From Clostridia bacterium (GTDB lineage Bacteria; Bacillota; Clostridia; CAKSNL01; HGM11501): a stretch of DNA of 64,000 bases. This document shows, piece by piece, positions 51,625-61,166 of this stretch (position 1 is its first letter; the number at the start of each line of letters is the position of its first letter). The notes below the pieces were generated by a model. That model searched no databases and was not told the DNA's origin. It saw only the letters and a list, made by a program, of their open reading frames with translations. The DNA lies in the NCBI GenBank assembly GCA_900766735.1, contig CAAFWO010000040.1, forward strand, positions 8,978-72,977, given 5' to 3'. The position numbers and the translations under genes are program-made.

Positions 51625-54207
51625 TTATACCCGGCAATAAAGCTCGTCGTCCTTAACGTCGACGGTTATTGTACTTCCGGCGTCAAAATCGCCTTTCAAA
51701 ATTGCGCGTGCAATAAGGGTCTCCATACTGCTCTGCAAGTAACGACGGAGCGGTCTTGCACCGTAAAGCGGATCGTAGCCTCTGTCGATGATGAGTTCTT
51801 TTGCTTTATCCGTAACAGTAAGCTTAAGCGACTTGTCTGCAAGACGGCTTCTCAAACCTTCGATCATAATGTCGATGATTCCGGTGAGGTTCTCCTTCGT
51901 GAGCGGACGGAACATAACCGTCTCGTCGAGTCTGTTTAAGAACTCCGGACGGAAGAACTTTTTAAGCTCGCTCATAACGGCGTTCTTTGCCTCCTCGGTG
52001 ATATTGCCGTCTGCGTCGATTCCGTCAGTCAGATACTGGCTTCCGAGGTTCGACGTTAAGATTATGATAGTGTTCTTAAAGTCGACAGTTCTTCCCTGCG
52101 AATCGGTGATACGTCCGTCGTCCAATATCTGAAGAAGAATGTTAAATACGTCGGGGTGCGCCTTCTCGACCTCATCGAAAAGAACAACGCTGTAGGGTTT
52201 TCTTCTTACCGCTTCTGTAAGCTGGCCGCCCTCGTCATATCCGACATATCCGGGAGGTGCGCCGATAAGGCGCGATACGGAGTATTTCTCCATATACTCG
52301 GTCATATCGATACGAACGATGTTTTTCTCATCGTCAAACAGGCATTCCGCAAGGCTCTTCGCAAGCTCTGTCTTTCCGACACCGGTAGGTCCTAAGAAGA
52401 GGAACGAGCCGATCGGCCTGTTGGGGTCGGAAATTCCGGCACGCGACCTTAAAATTGCCTCCGTTACCTTCTTAACGGCCTCATCCTGGCCGACAACGCG
52501 CTTGTGAATGTATTCGTCCAGATGAAGGATCTTTTCGCGCTCGCCCTCCATCAGCTTGGAAACGGGAATCCCCGTCCACTTTGCGACGATTCCCGAAATA
52601 TCCTCGTCAGTTACGGTGTCGTGAATCATCGTGCCCTGCTTCTTTGTTTCGGTTGCTTTTTCGGCCTCGTGAAGCTTTGCTTCGAGTGCCGGAAGGTCTG
52701 AATACTTAAGCTTTGCGGCCTTTTCATATTCATAGTGAAGCTGTGCGTTCTCAATGTCTGCGTGCATCTTCTCGATTTCGGACTTTAACTTCTTAACAGC
52801 ATCAACGCTCGACTTTTCTTCCTCCCAGCGCGACTTCATCTCGTTGAACTTGTCTTTAAGTTCATAAAGCTCCTTGCGAAGCTTTTCGAGCCTGTCGCGG
52901 CTTAAGGTGTCGTCCTCCTTTTTGAGTGCCATTTCCTCGATCTCAAGCTGCATGATCTTTCTTCTGACATCGTCCATCTCCGAAGGCATCGAGTCGATCT
53001 CGGTTCTGATAAGTGCGCACGCCTCATCGACTAAGTCGATCGCCTTATCGGGCAGGAATCTGTCCGTGATATATCTGTTAGAAAGCGTTGCCGCCGCGAC
53101 AAGCGCACTGTCATGGATTCTGACACCGTGGAACACCTCATAGCGCTCCTTAAGACCTCTTAAGATCGAGATAGTGTCCTCGACAGTCGGCTCATCAACC
53201 TGAACAGGCTGGAAACGCCTTTCAAGTGCCGGATCTTTTTCAATATATTTTCTGTACTCGTCAAGCGTTGTCGCACCGATGCAGTGAAGCTCACCGCGCG
53301 CAAGCATGGGCTTTAAGAGATTACCTGCGTCCATACTTCCCTCGGTCTTTCCTGCGCCGACGATCGTGTGAAGCTCATCAATGAAAAGAAGTATCTTTCC
53401 CTCCGAGCGTTTGATCTCGGTAAGTACGGCCTTTAACCTTTCCTCAAATTCGCCCCTGTATTTTGCGCCGGCGATAAGTGCGCCCATATCGAGCGAGAAT
53501 ATTGTCTTATCCTTAAGGCTCTCGGGAACATCGCCTCTTACGATACGCTGGGCAAGCCCCTCTGCGATCGCCGTTTTGCCGACGCCGGGTTCGCCGATAA
53601 GAACGGGATTGTTCTTCGTCTTACGTGAAAGAATTCTGATTACATTTCTTATCTCGGAATCACGGCCGATGACCGGGTCAAGCTCATTGTTTTTTGCTCT
53701 TTCAACAAGGTCTGTTCCGTATTTTTTAAGCGCATCATAGGTGCTTTCGGGGTTATCTCCCGTAACCGGTGCGGTCTTCACCTTCGAAAGCTCTGAGATG
53801 AATTTCTGCTTTGTGACAGAATGGTTATCGAATATCTTTTTGATCGCCGGTGTCGCCGCGGCAAATATTCCGACCATCAGATGCTCGACGGAAACATATT
53901 CGTCCCCCATCGACTTTGCCGCCTGCTCCGCGGCCTTTATTACCCTGTCGGTCTCGGGTGAAAGATATGCTCTTCCCTCCATTGTGCCGACCTTGGGAAG
54001 GTTGTCGATCGCGGTGTCAAGTTCAGTAAGTACCGCGTCGGTGTCCGCTCCCATCTTCTTTAAAAGCGACCCGATAAGTCCGCCGTCCTGATCAATAAGG
54101 GCGTATAAAAGATGCTCGGGAGCGATATAGTTATTTCTGTTTTCCTCAGCCATGGACTGAGCGGTGTTAAGCGCTTCCGCGCTTTTCTGTGTATAGTTAG
54201 TGTTCAT
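51625..54207 (-). CDS. clpB: ATP-dependent disaggregase ClpB
   Basis: 860-aa Hsp100 chaperone. N-terminal double Clp-N repeat (1-150), first AAA+ module with GEPGVGKT near 205, the ClpB-specific coiled-coil middle domain (about 400-530, RLEKLRKELYELKDKF), and second AAA+ module with GPTGVGKTELAKSLAE near 605. No ClpP-binding IGF/L loop is expected in this group. It is the second gene of an operon after a ribbon-helix-helix gene. No HrcA CIRCE or CtsR heptad repeat was seen upstream. Confidence 0.97.
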   Translation of the reverse strand: MNTNYTQKSAEALNTAQSMAEENRNNYIAPEHLLYALIDQDGGLIGSLLKKMGADTDAVLTELDTAIDNLPKVGTMEGRAYLSPETDRVIKAAEQAAKSMGDEYVSVEHLMVGIFAAATPAIKKIFDNHSVTKQKFISELSKVKTAPVTGDNPESTYDALKKYGTDLVERAKNNELDPVIGRDSEIRNVIRILSRKTKNNPVLIGEPGVGKTAIAEGLAQRIVRGDVPESLKDKTIFSLDMGALIAGAKYRGEFEERLKAVLTEIKRSEGKILLFIDELHTIVGAGKTEGSMDAGNLLKPMLARGELHCIGATTLDEYRKYIEKDPALERRFQPVQVDEPTVEDTISILRGLKERYEVFHGVRIHDSALVAAATLSNRYITDRFLPDKAIDLVDEACALIRTEIDSMPSEMDDVRRKIMQLEIEEMALKKEDDTLSRDRLEKLRKELYELKDKFNEMKSRWEEEKSSVDAVKKLKSEIEKMHADIENAQLHYEYEKAAKLKYSDLPALEAKLHEAEKATETKKQGTMIHDTVTDEDISGIVAKWTGIPVSKLMEGEREKILHLDEYIHKRVVGQDEAVKKVTEAILRSRAGISDPNRPIGSFLFLGPTGVGKTELAKSLAECLFDDEKNIVRIDMTEYMEKYSVSRLIGAPPGYVGYDEGGQLTEAVRRKPYSVVLFDEVEKAHPDVFNILLQILDDGRITDSQGRTVDFKNTIIILTSNLGSQYLTDGIDADGNITEEAKNAVMSELKKFFRPEFLNRLDETVMFRPLTKENLTGIIDIMIEGLRSRLADKSLKLTVTDKAKELIIDRGYDPLYGARPLRRYLQSSMETLIARAILKGDFDAGSTITVDVKDDELYCRV

Positions 54208-54231
54208 AGCGTTTCTTCCTTTCCCTCGGCG

Positions 54232-54879
54232 CTAAAAATAAAGTGCCGCATTCTCAAGATATTTTGCGTATGACGCTTCGACGTCTCTTTCTGTGAGCCT
54301 CTCGGAAAGATAGCCCTTTAAGAGCTCATCGAAAAGCTCAATATAGTCGGAGAGCGCTTTTGCAAGCGTTTCCGCCGAAAAGTCCTTATCCGGTGCGAGG
54401 ATCGTTCTCTCGAATTTTCCGTCATAGAGTGCATAGTCGTTTTCAAGGCCTGTCAGCGGTCTTAAATATGCGTCTTCAATGCGCTTCCACAGGCGGAAAA
54501 AGTTTGTAATTCTTCTCACGAGATATTCGGACTGTGTTCTGAATACCACCGAAAGAGTTCCGATCTTTCTGCCGGACTCGGCGTCAAGCTCGACCTCATA
54601 TTTGACCGTCGGGCGGTATTTATATTCAAGCGAGCTTTTAAGCGACATCGAAAGGCTGTTCGGTGAAAAGAACGGAACGAGCTCTCTCGATGATGCCGTG
54701 AGTCTTTCGATCGCGGAAAGCACCTCGCCTATCCGCTGTTCCGGCGTCACATAATTCACATATTCGGCAAGTATTCTGTTTATGAGGCTTGAACGGTTAG
54801 TGCCCATCTTGTGCGCCATAATGTCAACCTCGCGCACAACATCGTCATTAAGCACAAGACTGTATAATGTTTTTTTCAT
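54232..54879 (-). CDS. Ribbon-helix-helix protein of unknown role, upstream of clpB
   Basis: 215 aa from ATG 54879 (GGAGGTGC site). An N-terminal CopG-like fold, with KKTLYSLVLNDDVVREVDIMA and then NRSSLINRILAEYVNYV, should dimerise and bind DNA. The remaining 150 residues, predicted mixed alpha/beta with a long helix YLVRRITNFFRLWKRIED, match no domain I know. The gene is 24 bases before clpB, so it may control clpB and itself; this is inferred. Confidence 0.75.
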   Translation of the reverse strand: MKKTLYSLVLNDDVVREVDIMAHKMGTNRSSLINRILAEYVNYVTPEQRIGEVLSAIERLTASSRELVPFFSPNSLSMSLKSSLEYKYRPTVKYEVELDAESGRKIGTLSVVFRTQSEYLVRRITNFFRLWKRIEDAYLRPLTGLENDYALYDGKFERTILAPDKDFSAETLAKALSDYIELFDELLKGYLSERLTERDVEASYAKYLENAALYF

Positions 54880-54928
54880 AATGCACCTCCTGGTTTCATC
54901 GGACATATTATCTCCGATTTACAAGTTC

Positions 54929-54957
54929 ATATTACACCCAAAACAAACTTTTGTCAA
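54929..54957 (-). promoter_or_regulatory. Promoter of the RHH-clpB operon
   Basis: Minus strand TTGACA (complement of 54952-54957), 17-bp spacer, TAATAT (complement of 54929-54934). Confidence 0.75.
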
Positions 54958-55007
54958 TAGTTTTATATAATTATTAATGCAAATTATATAAATAGTTTTC
55001 ATTTTGT

Positions 55008-55041
55008 TAAAAAAAGAGCTGAGCATTGCTCAACTCTTTTT
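55008..55041 (-). terminator. Terminator of the GLUG/MMPL operon
   Basis: 14-bp stem AAAAAGAGCTGAGC/GCTCAACTCTTTTT with one mismatch and a 3-nt loop; it overlaps the last codons of the GLUG protein gene and continues into a T-run on the minus strand. Confidence 0.85.
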
Positions 55042-58000
55042 GCGTTTATGTTTTTTAACTAAAGTTACTGTCACGAATACTGCCGCCGCCAGAATGAGGA
55101 CGATCACAGCCGCCGTGATGCATTTTGACAAAAGCGCCGATTCATATCTCACCGCGATCGTGACCTCGGGACTGTCAACAGTGAACTTGACATATTTTCC
55201 CCTGTTTGAGGATTTGATCTTCTCCCACTTGCCGCCGTTTTTATAAAAGACGGTCGCCTTGTCTTTGTTCTCGTTAATTATCCTGAACTTATATTCTCCG
55301 TCCTCGGGAACGGAAGCGCCCATAAGCTTAATGCTGTAGACCTCTGTCTCGCCGACTGCGCCGCCGGGACCTTCCTCATTTAACTCGCTCGCTCGTAACA
55401 GGGTATCTGAGGTGAACTCGCCTTCTGCAAGGGCAATTGCAAGCTTTCCGGTGTTGTTTCTCTCCTCGCTCTCCAAAAGCGTTACCCAGTTATTATATTC
55501 AGCTTCGATCGAGAGATCGCTTGAAACCGTTCCCTCGCCGATGTCCTCCCACTCTCCGAAGCTTCCCTTCTTTTCGGGAACCTCCGGCATCTTGATCTTG
55601 CCGTACGGCTCGCCGTATTTTATAAGCTCCTCAGCGACCTTTTCGCCGTCTGCATAGAACCTTGCATAGAAGCTGATAAATTCGGCCGGTACATTCATTT
55701 TTGAAAGCTCATCGTAAGTCGCCGGCTCAGCCTTTCCTTTATAGCTGATTCCGTCAAGTGCGCCGAGACCCTTATCCAGGTACTTGCAGTCCCTCACTAT
55801 TTTCACGTTTTTCTTATCTCCGGCAATGCTTCCTGTGTATTCGTCACCGGTAACGTCCGCGATCGCATAGCATTCGCTGACAGAATCCGTGTAGCCGGCC
55901 ACACCGCCGACGTATGACGCGCCTTCGGCGTTGCACTTAGCATAATTTTTCTTGAGCACGGACTCTGAGTATCCGGCGATTCCGCCGACATATGAGCCGG
56001 ACTCGCTTAACACGTCGGCATATCCCTCGCAGGAATATATAACGCCGAGGCTTAAGTTTCCGGCGATTCCGCCCATACAATTCTTTTTGCCGTCGATCTT
56101 TCCGCGGTTAACGCATTCAGATACAATGGCTTTTGTCTTATAGACAAAGTTTAAGTTTGACGGGCGCTTGAAATCGTCCTCCGGGTCGGAGGTGTACTCG
56201 ATCGCGACAGCGCCGGCGATTCCGCCTCCGTTTCTGTCCGCATTTATCTTGCCGGAATTTTCACACCTTGTGACTTTTCCGGATACGGCGCTCGATATTT
56301 CGGACTCCGAAACGTCGACGAAGTAGTCGTCAATATCGAAATTGAGATATTTCTCTTCGTTTTCGGTGATCGAGTCGATTATAAGGTTCATTATGAGGTC
56401 GAACTGATCCGAAAGGTTCTGAACATCGTTTCTGATCGTCTTTCTGTCCTCTTTGAATTTATCCTTCATTTTTGAAAGCTCGTCGGAGATTCCGGTCAGC
56501 GTGTCAAAAAGTCCGTCTCCCTTTTCCTGAAATTCCGTGCCAAGCTTTTTAAGCTTCATCGGCCCTGCGTCCGCAATGTCTTTCGCAATGTCGGAAAGCT
56601 TCGAAAACGCGTCCGAAAGGTCTGAAAATGCATAGCTCATCGCATCGGAAGCTTTTTTAAGCTCTGCGTTTGCCGCGTTGAGCTGCTCGGTCATATCGTC
56701 GGCATAATCGCCGAGCTTTTTATGAAGCCCTGAAAGCGAGTCTGCCAATGAAGCGCACGCCTCCGACATGGCCTTAAACCCTGCCATCAGGCAGTCAAGT
56801 GAATCGTCAAGATAATCGGCCGCCTTTTCAAAATCGTCAAAATCGACTTCAGTATTGCTGATTATAGTATTTAAGCTTTCGCTCATGGCGTTTATCGCGT
56901 CCGCAACCGGCGAAAGAGCTTTGAGCATCCGGCCGAGTGCGTCGGTAATGCCCTCGATGTCCTTAATATCGCCCGATGAAATTATATCGCTTAACGTTTT
57001 TATTGCCTTATAGATCTGATTGTGCGCCGAGAGAAGCTTTTCGATCGCGCTTTTAAGCTCGCTTGCCGCCTTTCTCACATCGCTCTTATTTTTTACCGTC
57101 ACGGCGGAAGACAGGCGGCGCATTGCCTTCTGGGCATAGCTTGTCGCGCTCTTCAATTCCTTTGAACCGTCGGCAAGAGTCTTGAGTGCGTCAGTCATCA
57201 GGTCGATCTCCATATCGATGTCCGGCGTGTAAAGATTGATTTTAGAAAGTGCCGCATTTAAGCTGTCGGAAGCCGAAACGAGCGAATCAGCCGAGGAGGA
57301 AACAAGATCTAAAACCTCAACGCTGTCGTCGATCGCCGTTGACAATATGGCAGAATAAGTGTTAAGCTCATCGATATTTGTATCGATAAAGTCATCCGTC
57401 ATATCGAGCATATCCTTGGCATATCCGCGTGCGATGCCTGAATAATCCGAAATATTGTCAAGGTAAGCCTCGATATTGTCCGCCGCAGAATCCGAATCGT
57501 TTATAAGAGTGTCCGTCATTTTGTTAAAGGTCTCAAGCTCGCGTTTAACCTTTTGAAGCGTGCTCTCCGAAACGTCCAAAAGCACATAAGGCTCTGCCTG
57601 ACCGACGATTCCGCCGACATCCTTTCGACCCATGATCTCGCCGCTGTTCTTACAGCCCGTTAAAAGCCCGGACTGCCTTCCGGCGATACCGCCGACGTTA
57701 TAGCCGACATGCTGATAGCCGACCGTGCCTTTGTTTTCACAGCCGGATATAACGCCCTTTGAAAGACCGACGATTCCGCCGATATCATAAAAGCTCTTAA
57801 GGAGCCCTTCTTCGGTTTTATCGTCTTTTTCTTTATTGATTTTTACGTTTTCAACGACGCTTTCAATATCCGTGTCAAGCACCGATGTGCTCTTTTTATC
57901 AGCCTCAACAGTGTTGATGTTGCCGAGATTTTTGCTCGAAGCAATATATCCGTCGTTATATCCGGCGATACCGCCGACGGAATTCTCGCCGACAATGACG

Positions 58001-58515
58001 CCGTTAAACGTCGCGTCGACCACTTTTGCGCTGTCCGTGCATTTTCCGGCGATTCCGCCGATCGCGGACGCGCCTTTCACCGTGCCGGAGTATGTCGATG
58101 AAATAATCTCGCCCGAGTTCACGCCGGCGATCCCGCCGATATAGCAGGCCGTGCCGCCCGGCGCGATATTTCCGGTTATATTAAGCTCCTTAACGACCGC
58201 GCCCTTTTCAAGATACCTGAAAAAGCCGAGGTTTGAACCGTTTTTCGAAATATTGACTCCGCTTATCGTGTGCCCGTTTCCCAAAAATGTGCCGGAAAAT
58301 GTCGGTATCGGGGTAAATTCATCACCCGAAAAGTCAATATCCGCGGTCAGGTTCACCGTCTTTCCGATTGACCAGGAATCAAGCGTGCATTTTTCCGCAA
58401 GCCTTAAAAATGCTGATTTGTCCGAAACCGTGATAATGTCTCCCTCGGCATATAAAGGAGTAGCCGAAAGCACAAATATTATCAAAAGTAATAAAGATAT
58501 TATTTTTTTATACAT
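55030..58515 (-). CDS. Large GLUG-repeat, coiled-coil surface protein with C-terminal membrane anchor
   Basis: 1161 aa. Signal peptide at 1-24; 30-310 GLUG-type repeats (GGIAGVNSGEI, GGIAGYNDGYI, GGIVGLSKGVI), which form a beta-helix; 310-750 a very long helical region, rich in SDA and LSD repeats, reminiscent of the stalk of YhgE/Pip phage-infection proteins; 760-960 more GLUG repeats (GGIAGNLSLGVI, GGVAGYTDSVS); then a small beta domain and a membrane helix (about 1130-1152) with basic tail KKHKRKKS. It is exported and anchored with most of its mass outside. Partner of the MMPL transporter gene 16 bases upstream. Confidence 0.8.
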   Translation of the reverse strand: MYKKIISLLLLIIFVLSATPLYAEGDIITVSDKSAFLRLAEKCTLDSWSIGKTVNLTADIDFSGDEFTPIPTFSGTFLGNGHTISGVNISKNGSNLGFFRYLEKGAVVKELNITGNIAPGGTACYIGGIAGVNSGEIISSTYSGTVKGASAIGGIAGKCTDSAKVVDATFNGVIVGENSVGGIAGYNDGYIASSKNLGNINTVEADKKSTSVLDTDIESVVENVKINKEKDDKTEEGLLKSFYDIGGIVGLSKGVISGCENKGTVGYQHVGYNVGGIAGRQSGLLTGCKNSGEIMGRKDVGGIVGQAEPYVLLDVSESTLQKVKRELETFNKMTDTLINDSDSAADNIEAYLDNISDYSGIARGYAKDMLDMTDDFIDTNIDELNTYSAILSTAIDDSVEVLDLVSSSADSLVSASDSLNAALSKINLYTPDIDMEIDLMTDALKTLADGSKELKSATSYAQKAMRRLSSAVTVKNKSDVRKAASELKSAIEKLLSAHNQIYKAIKTLSDIISSGDIKDIEGITDALGRMLKALSPVADAINAMSESLNTIISNTEVDFDDFEKAADYLDDSLDCLMAGFKAMSEACASLADSLSGLHKKLGDYADDMTEQLNAANAELKKASDAMSYAFSDLSDAFSKLSDIAKDIADAGPMKLKKLGTEFQEKGDGLFDTLTGISDELSKMKDKFKEDRKTIRNDVQNLSDQFDLIMNLIIDSITENEEKYLNFDIDDYFVDVSESEISSAVSGKVTRCENSGKINADRNGGGIAGAVAIEYTSDPEDDFKRPSNLNFVYKTKAIVSECVNRGKIDGKKNCMGGIAGNLSLGVIYSCEGYADVLSESGSYVGGIAGYSESVLKKNYAKCNAEGASYVGGVAGYTDSVSECYAIADVTGDEYTGSIAGDKKNVKIVRDCKYLDKGLGALDGISYKGKAEPATYDELSKMNVPAEFISFYARFYADGEKVAEELIKYGEPYGKIKMPEVPEKKGSFGEWEDIGEGTVSSDLSIEAEYNNWVTLLESEERNNTGKLAIALAEGEFTSDTLLRASELNEEGPGGAVGETEVYSIKLMGASVPEDGEYKFRIINENKDKATVFYKNGGKWEKIKSSNRGKYVKFTVDSPEVTIAVRYESALLSKCITAAVIVLILAAAVFVTVTLVKKHKRKKS

Positions 58516-58531
58516 TCCGGTTCACTCCTTT

Positions 58532-61006
58532 CTATTCGTCGTCTTCGTCATCATAATAGTCATCGGAATCGACGTCATAATGTCCGTCCTTGTCACCGGC
58601 GCTTCCGCTGAGTAGATTTGCGTCAACCTCACCCGAAATGATTCCGTAAAAGCTTCCCTCAACTCTGCCGTTGACATAGCCCGAAAGCTTGCCGTTTATC
58701 ACGTGGTTACCGGAAAGCGAAAGCTTCTTGCCGTGAAGGCCGACCTTAAATGCCGTCTTATCAATGATCTTATCGCCAAGCAGGAGAAGCTGGGGTAAAA
58801 TTCCCATAACAAGCACCATTGATATTATCGTTCCGCGCCCTAAGCATGTTCCGATCGATGCAATCGCGCAGTCTGTCGACATAAGGCCGATGATGATACC
58901 GGCTGATGCTAAAATAGTTCCAGATGTAAATATTGTCGGGAACGCAAGGCTTAAGGTCTTTATTATCGCGTCCTTTTTGTCCATCGTCTGTCTTAACTCG
59001 GTATAACGGTTCGTGATAACTATCGCATAGTCGATATTCGCACCCATCTGAATCGAGCTTACGACCAAATAGCTTAAGAAGAACATATGATTTCCCTCGA
59101 TTATCGGGAACGAGAAGTTTATCCATACGCTACCTAAAATAACGATGATAAGTATTATCGGCAGTCCGGCCGACTGGAAAGTGAAAAGAAGAATTATCAC
59201 GACAAACAGCGCTGAAAGAATGCTGATAAGGAGATTATCTTGCCCGAATGTCGATGATAAATCGTAGTCGTTGGTTGAGTTACCGCACAAAATAACGTCG
59301 TCTCCGTAATACTTTGTCGCCTTATTTCTGATCGTTTCAAGAAATGCAAACGTTTCCTCCGTCTCCTCAGGAAGATTCAGTTCGAGCACAATTCTTGAAT
59401 AATTCTTGCCCTTAAGCTGTTTTTTACCGTCTTCAAGGTCGGAATTGATTTCGTCAAGGTCGGAGCGCAGATCATCATCCAATGTGATCGTACCGTTATC
59501 GACATCATCGTACAAAAATTCAAACATATCTATTAGCGGAACCTCGTAATTGTCGATACCGCCGATAATCTTTCCGTAATTTTCATCGTCAACGGCATAT
59601 GCCGCATAGAGAAAACGCACAAGCTCCACATCCATATCGGTAAGCTCTGAAAATGTTCTTGGACTGAGCTTGTCGGCCAGCATATAGCCGTCCATCGCCT
59701 CGGTGCTCGAAAGCCCGGTCACAGTGTCGATCTCCGGAAGCTTCGACAGCTCCTCGGAGAGCGCCTTTTCGTCGTCATATCGCCCGGTCGGAACCAAAAT
59801 GGCGACAACGTTGGTCGGCGCGAAAGTCTCCGATATCATCTGCTCTGCGATCTGCGAGTCGTTCTTTCTCACTGTCGATAAAAGTGTGTAGCTGTATGCA
59901 TAGGGACACATATTGGAAAGAATGAATGCAATCACCAAAAGTCCGGCAAAAATGCAGGGTGCGATCACCTTAAGCTTGATGACGATCCTTCCCCACGCGT
60001 CGATATTCGGCACAAAGCTTCTGTGGTGTGTCTTATCGATCTTATCACTGAAGGTATATATAAGTCCCGGCATAAACGTGAACACGCAAAGAATGCTTAT
60101 GATTATCGCTTTGATAAGGATAATACCCATATCAAAACCGATCTTGAAGTGCATAAACATCATCGCAGCGAGTCCGGAAAGCGTCGTCAGGCAACTGCCG
60201 GAGATCTCCGGAACGGCCTTGGAAAGCGCCGCGACAACAGCTTCATAAGGCTCTTTTGTCTCACGCTCTTCTGTGTAGCGATGGCAAAGAATGATCGCAT
60301 AGTCAATAGCGAGCGCCAGTTGGAGTATGACGGCAACGGAATTTGAAACAAACGAGATCGTTCCGAACATAAAGTTTGTTCCTTTATTAATGAGCGCCGC
60401 CATACCGAAGGTCGCCAGCATGACCGGGACCTCCATATATGTTTTCGATGTGAAAAGCAAAACCGCAATGATAATAACACATGTTATTACCATAACGATG
60501 TTTATTTCGTTGTTGATTCGGTTCGCCTTTGTATCTCCGAGCTCCGCCGAAATGTAATAATCATATCCCCCGAGATAATCCTCGGCATTCTGAAGCGCTT
60601 CGGATGATATTTCGTCGTCCTCGTCCCCCTCGAACGTGAGAGTGAAAAGCGCCGACGACTCGTTATAGTGCTTATCCGTGTCGTCAAACGCAACGGACTT
60701 TACACCGTTAAGATCCGCGAGTTTATCCGAAAGCTTTTCAGCGCTCTCGTATGATATATTGTCGACCATAATTTTTGCGGTAGCATATGTAGTGAACTCC
60801 TCTTCCATAATGGAAAGTCCGCGCCTGGTCTCCGTCTCCTCATCAAGATAGTCGGTAAGCTTGTTGTCAACCTTGACCCAGCCGGACGATATTATACAAA
60901 ACACAGCTATTATGGCATATATAAAATAGAACGCTTTTCTTTTATCAACAATAAACGCCGCAACCTTTTCAAAGCCTTTCGGATTATCCTTGGTCTTCTC
61001 CTCCAT
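58532..61006 (-). CDS. MMPL/RND-family transporter
   Basis: 824-aa export permease with two halves, each made of one membrane helix, an extracellular domain of about 170 residues and five more helices (12 in total). MMPL marks include ALAIDYAIILCHRYTEE near 235 and the mirrored ANIDYAIVITNRYTELR near 690, whose Asp-Tyr pairs carry proton or sodium flow. The cargo is unknown; relatives move lipids, drugs or peptides. C-terminal acidic tail DDYYDDEDDE. ATG 61006 is fixed by AAGGAGAGTG. Controlled, most likely, by the divergent TetR protein. Confidence 0.9.
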   Translation of the reverse strand: MEEKTKDNPKGFEKVAAFIVDKRKAFYFIYAIIAVFCIISSGWVKVDNKLTDYLDEETETRRGLSIMEEEFTTYATAKIMVDNISYESAEKLSDKLADLNGVKSVAFDDTDKHYNESSALFTLTFEGDEDDEISSEALQNAEDYLGGYDYYISAELGDTKANRINNEINIVMVITCVIIIAVLLFTSKTYMEVPVMLATFGMAALINKGTNFMFGTISFVSNSVAVILQLALAIDYAIILCHRYTEERETKEPYEAVVAALSKAVPEISGSCLTTLSGLAAMMFMHFKIGFDMGIILIKAIIISILCVFTFMPGLIYTFSDKIDKTHHRSFVPNIDAWGRIVIKLKVIAPCIFAGLLVIAFILSNMCPYAYSYTLLSTVRKNDSQIAEQMISETFAPTNVVAILVPTGRYDDEKALSEELSKLPEIDTVTGLSSTEAMDGYMLADKLSPRTFSELTDMDVELVRFLYAAYAVDDENYGKIIGGIDNYEVPLIDMFEFLYDDVDNGTITLDDDLRSDLDEINSDLEDGKKQLKGKNYSRIVLELNLPEETEETFAFLETIRNKATKYYGDDVILCGNSTNDYDLSSTFGQDNLLISILSALFVVIILLFTFQSAGLPIILIIVILGSVWINFSFPIIEGNHMFFLSYLVVSSIQMGANIDYAIVITNRYTELRQTMDKKDAIIKTLSLAFPTIFTSGTILASAGIIIGLMSTDCAIASIGTCLGRGTIISMVLVMGILPQLLLLGDKIIDKTAFKVGLHGKKLSLSGNHVINGKLSGYVNGRVEGSFYGIISGEVDANLLSGSAGDKDGHYDVDSDDYYDDEDDE

Positions 61007-61026
61007 AAGCACTCTCCTTTTACAAA

Positions 61027-61062
61027 ATAATAATTGACAAATGTTAATTAAGCAATTATAAT
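61027..61062. promoter_or_regulatory. Overlapping divergent promoters of tetR and the MMPL operon
   Basis: Plus strand: perfect TTGACA (61034-61039), 17-bp spacer, TATAAT (61057-61062). Minus strand: TTGCTT (complement of 61050-61055), 17-bp spacer, TATTAT (complement of 61027-61032). The two overlap face to face, so one bound repressor could silence both. Confidence 0.7.
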
Positions 61063-61121
61063 AATATTATAAACATTAGGGTTTATTAATGCAATATACA
61101 ATTGCGAAAAAAATGTATTTT

Positions 61122-61151
61122 AATGGACAAAAATGCTGTGTGCTGTCCATT
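61122..61151 (+). promoter_or_regulatory. Inverted repeat in the tetR leader
   Basis: AATGGACA and TGTCCATT are separated by 14 bases, just before the GGGAGG ribosome site of tetR. It could be the operator of the TetR protein or an mRNA hairpin that limits translation. Confidence 0.45.
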
Positions 61152-61166
61152 TGGGAGGTATTAAAT

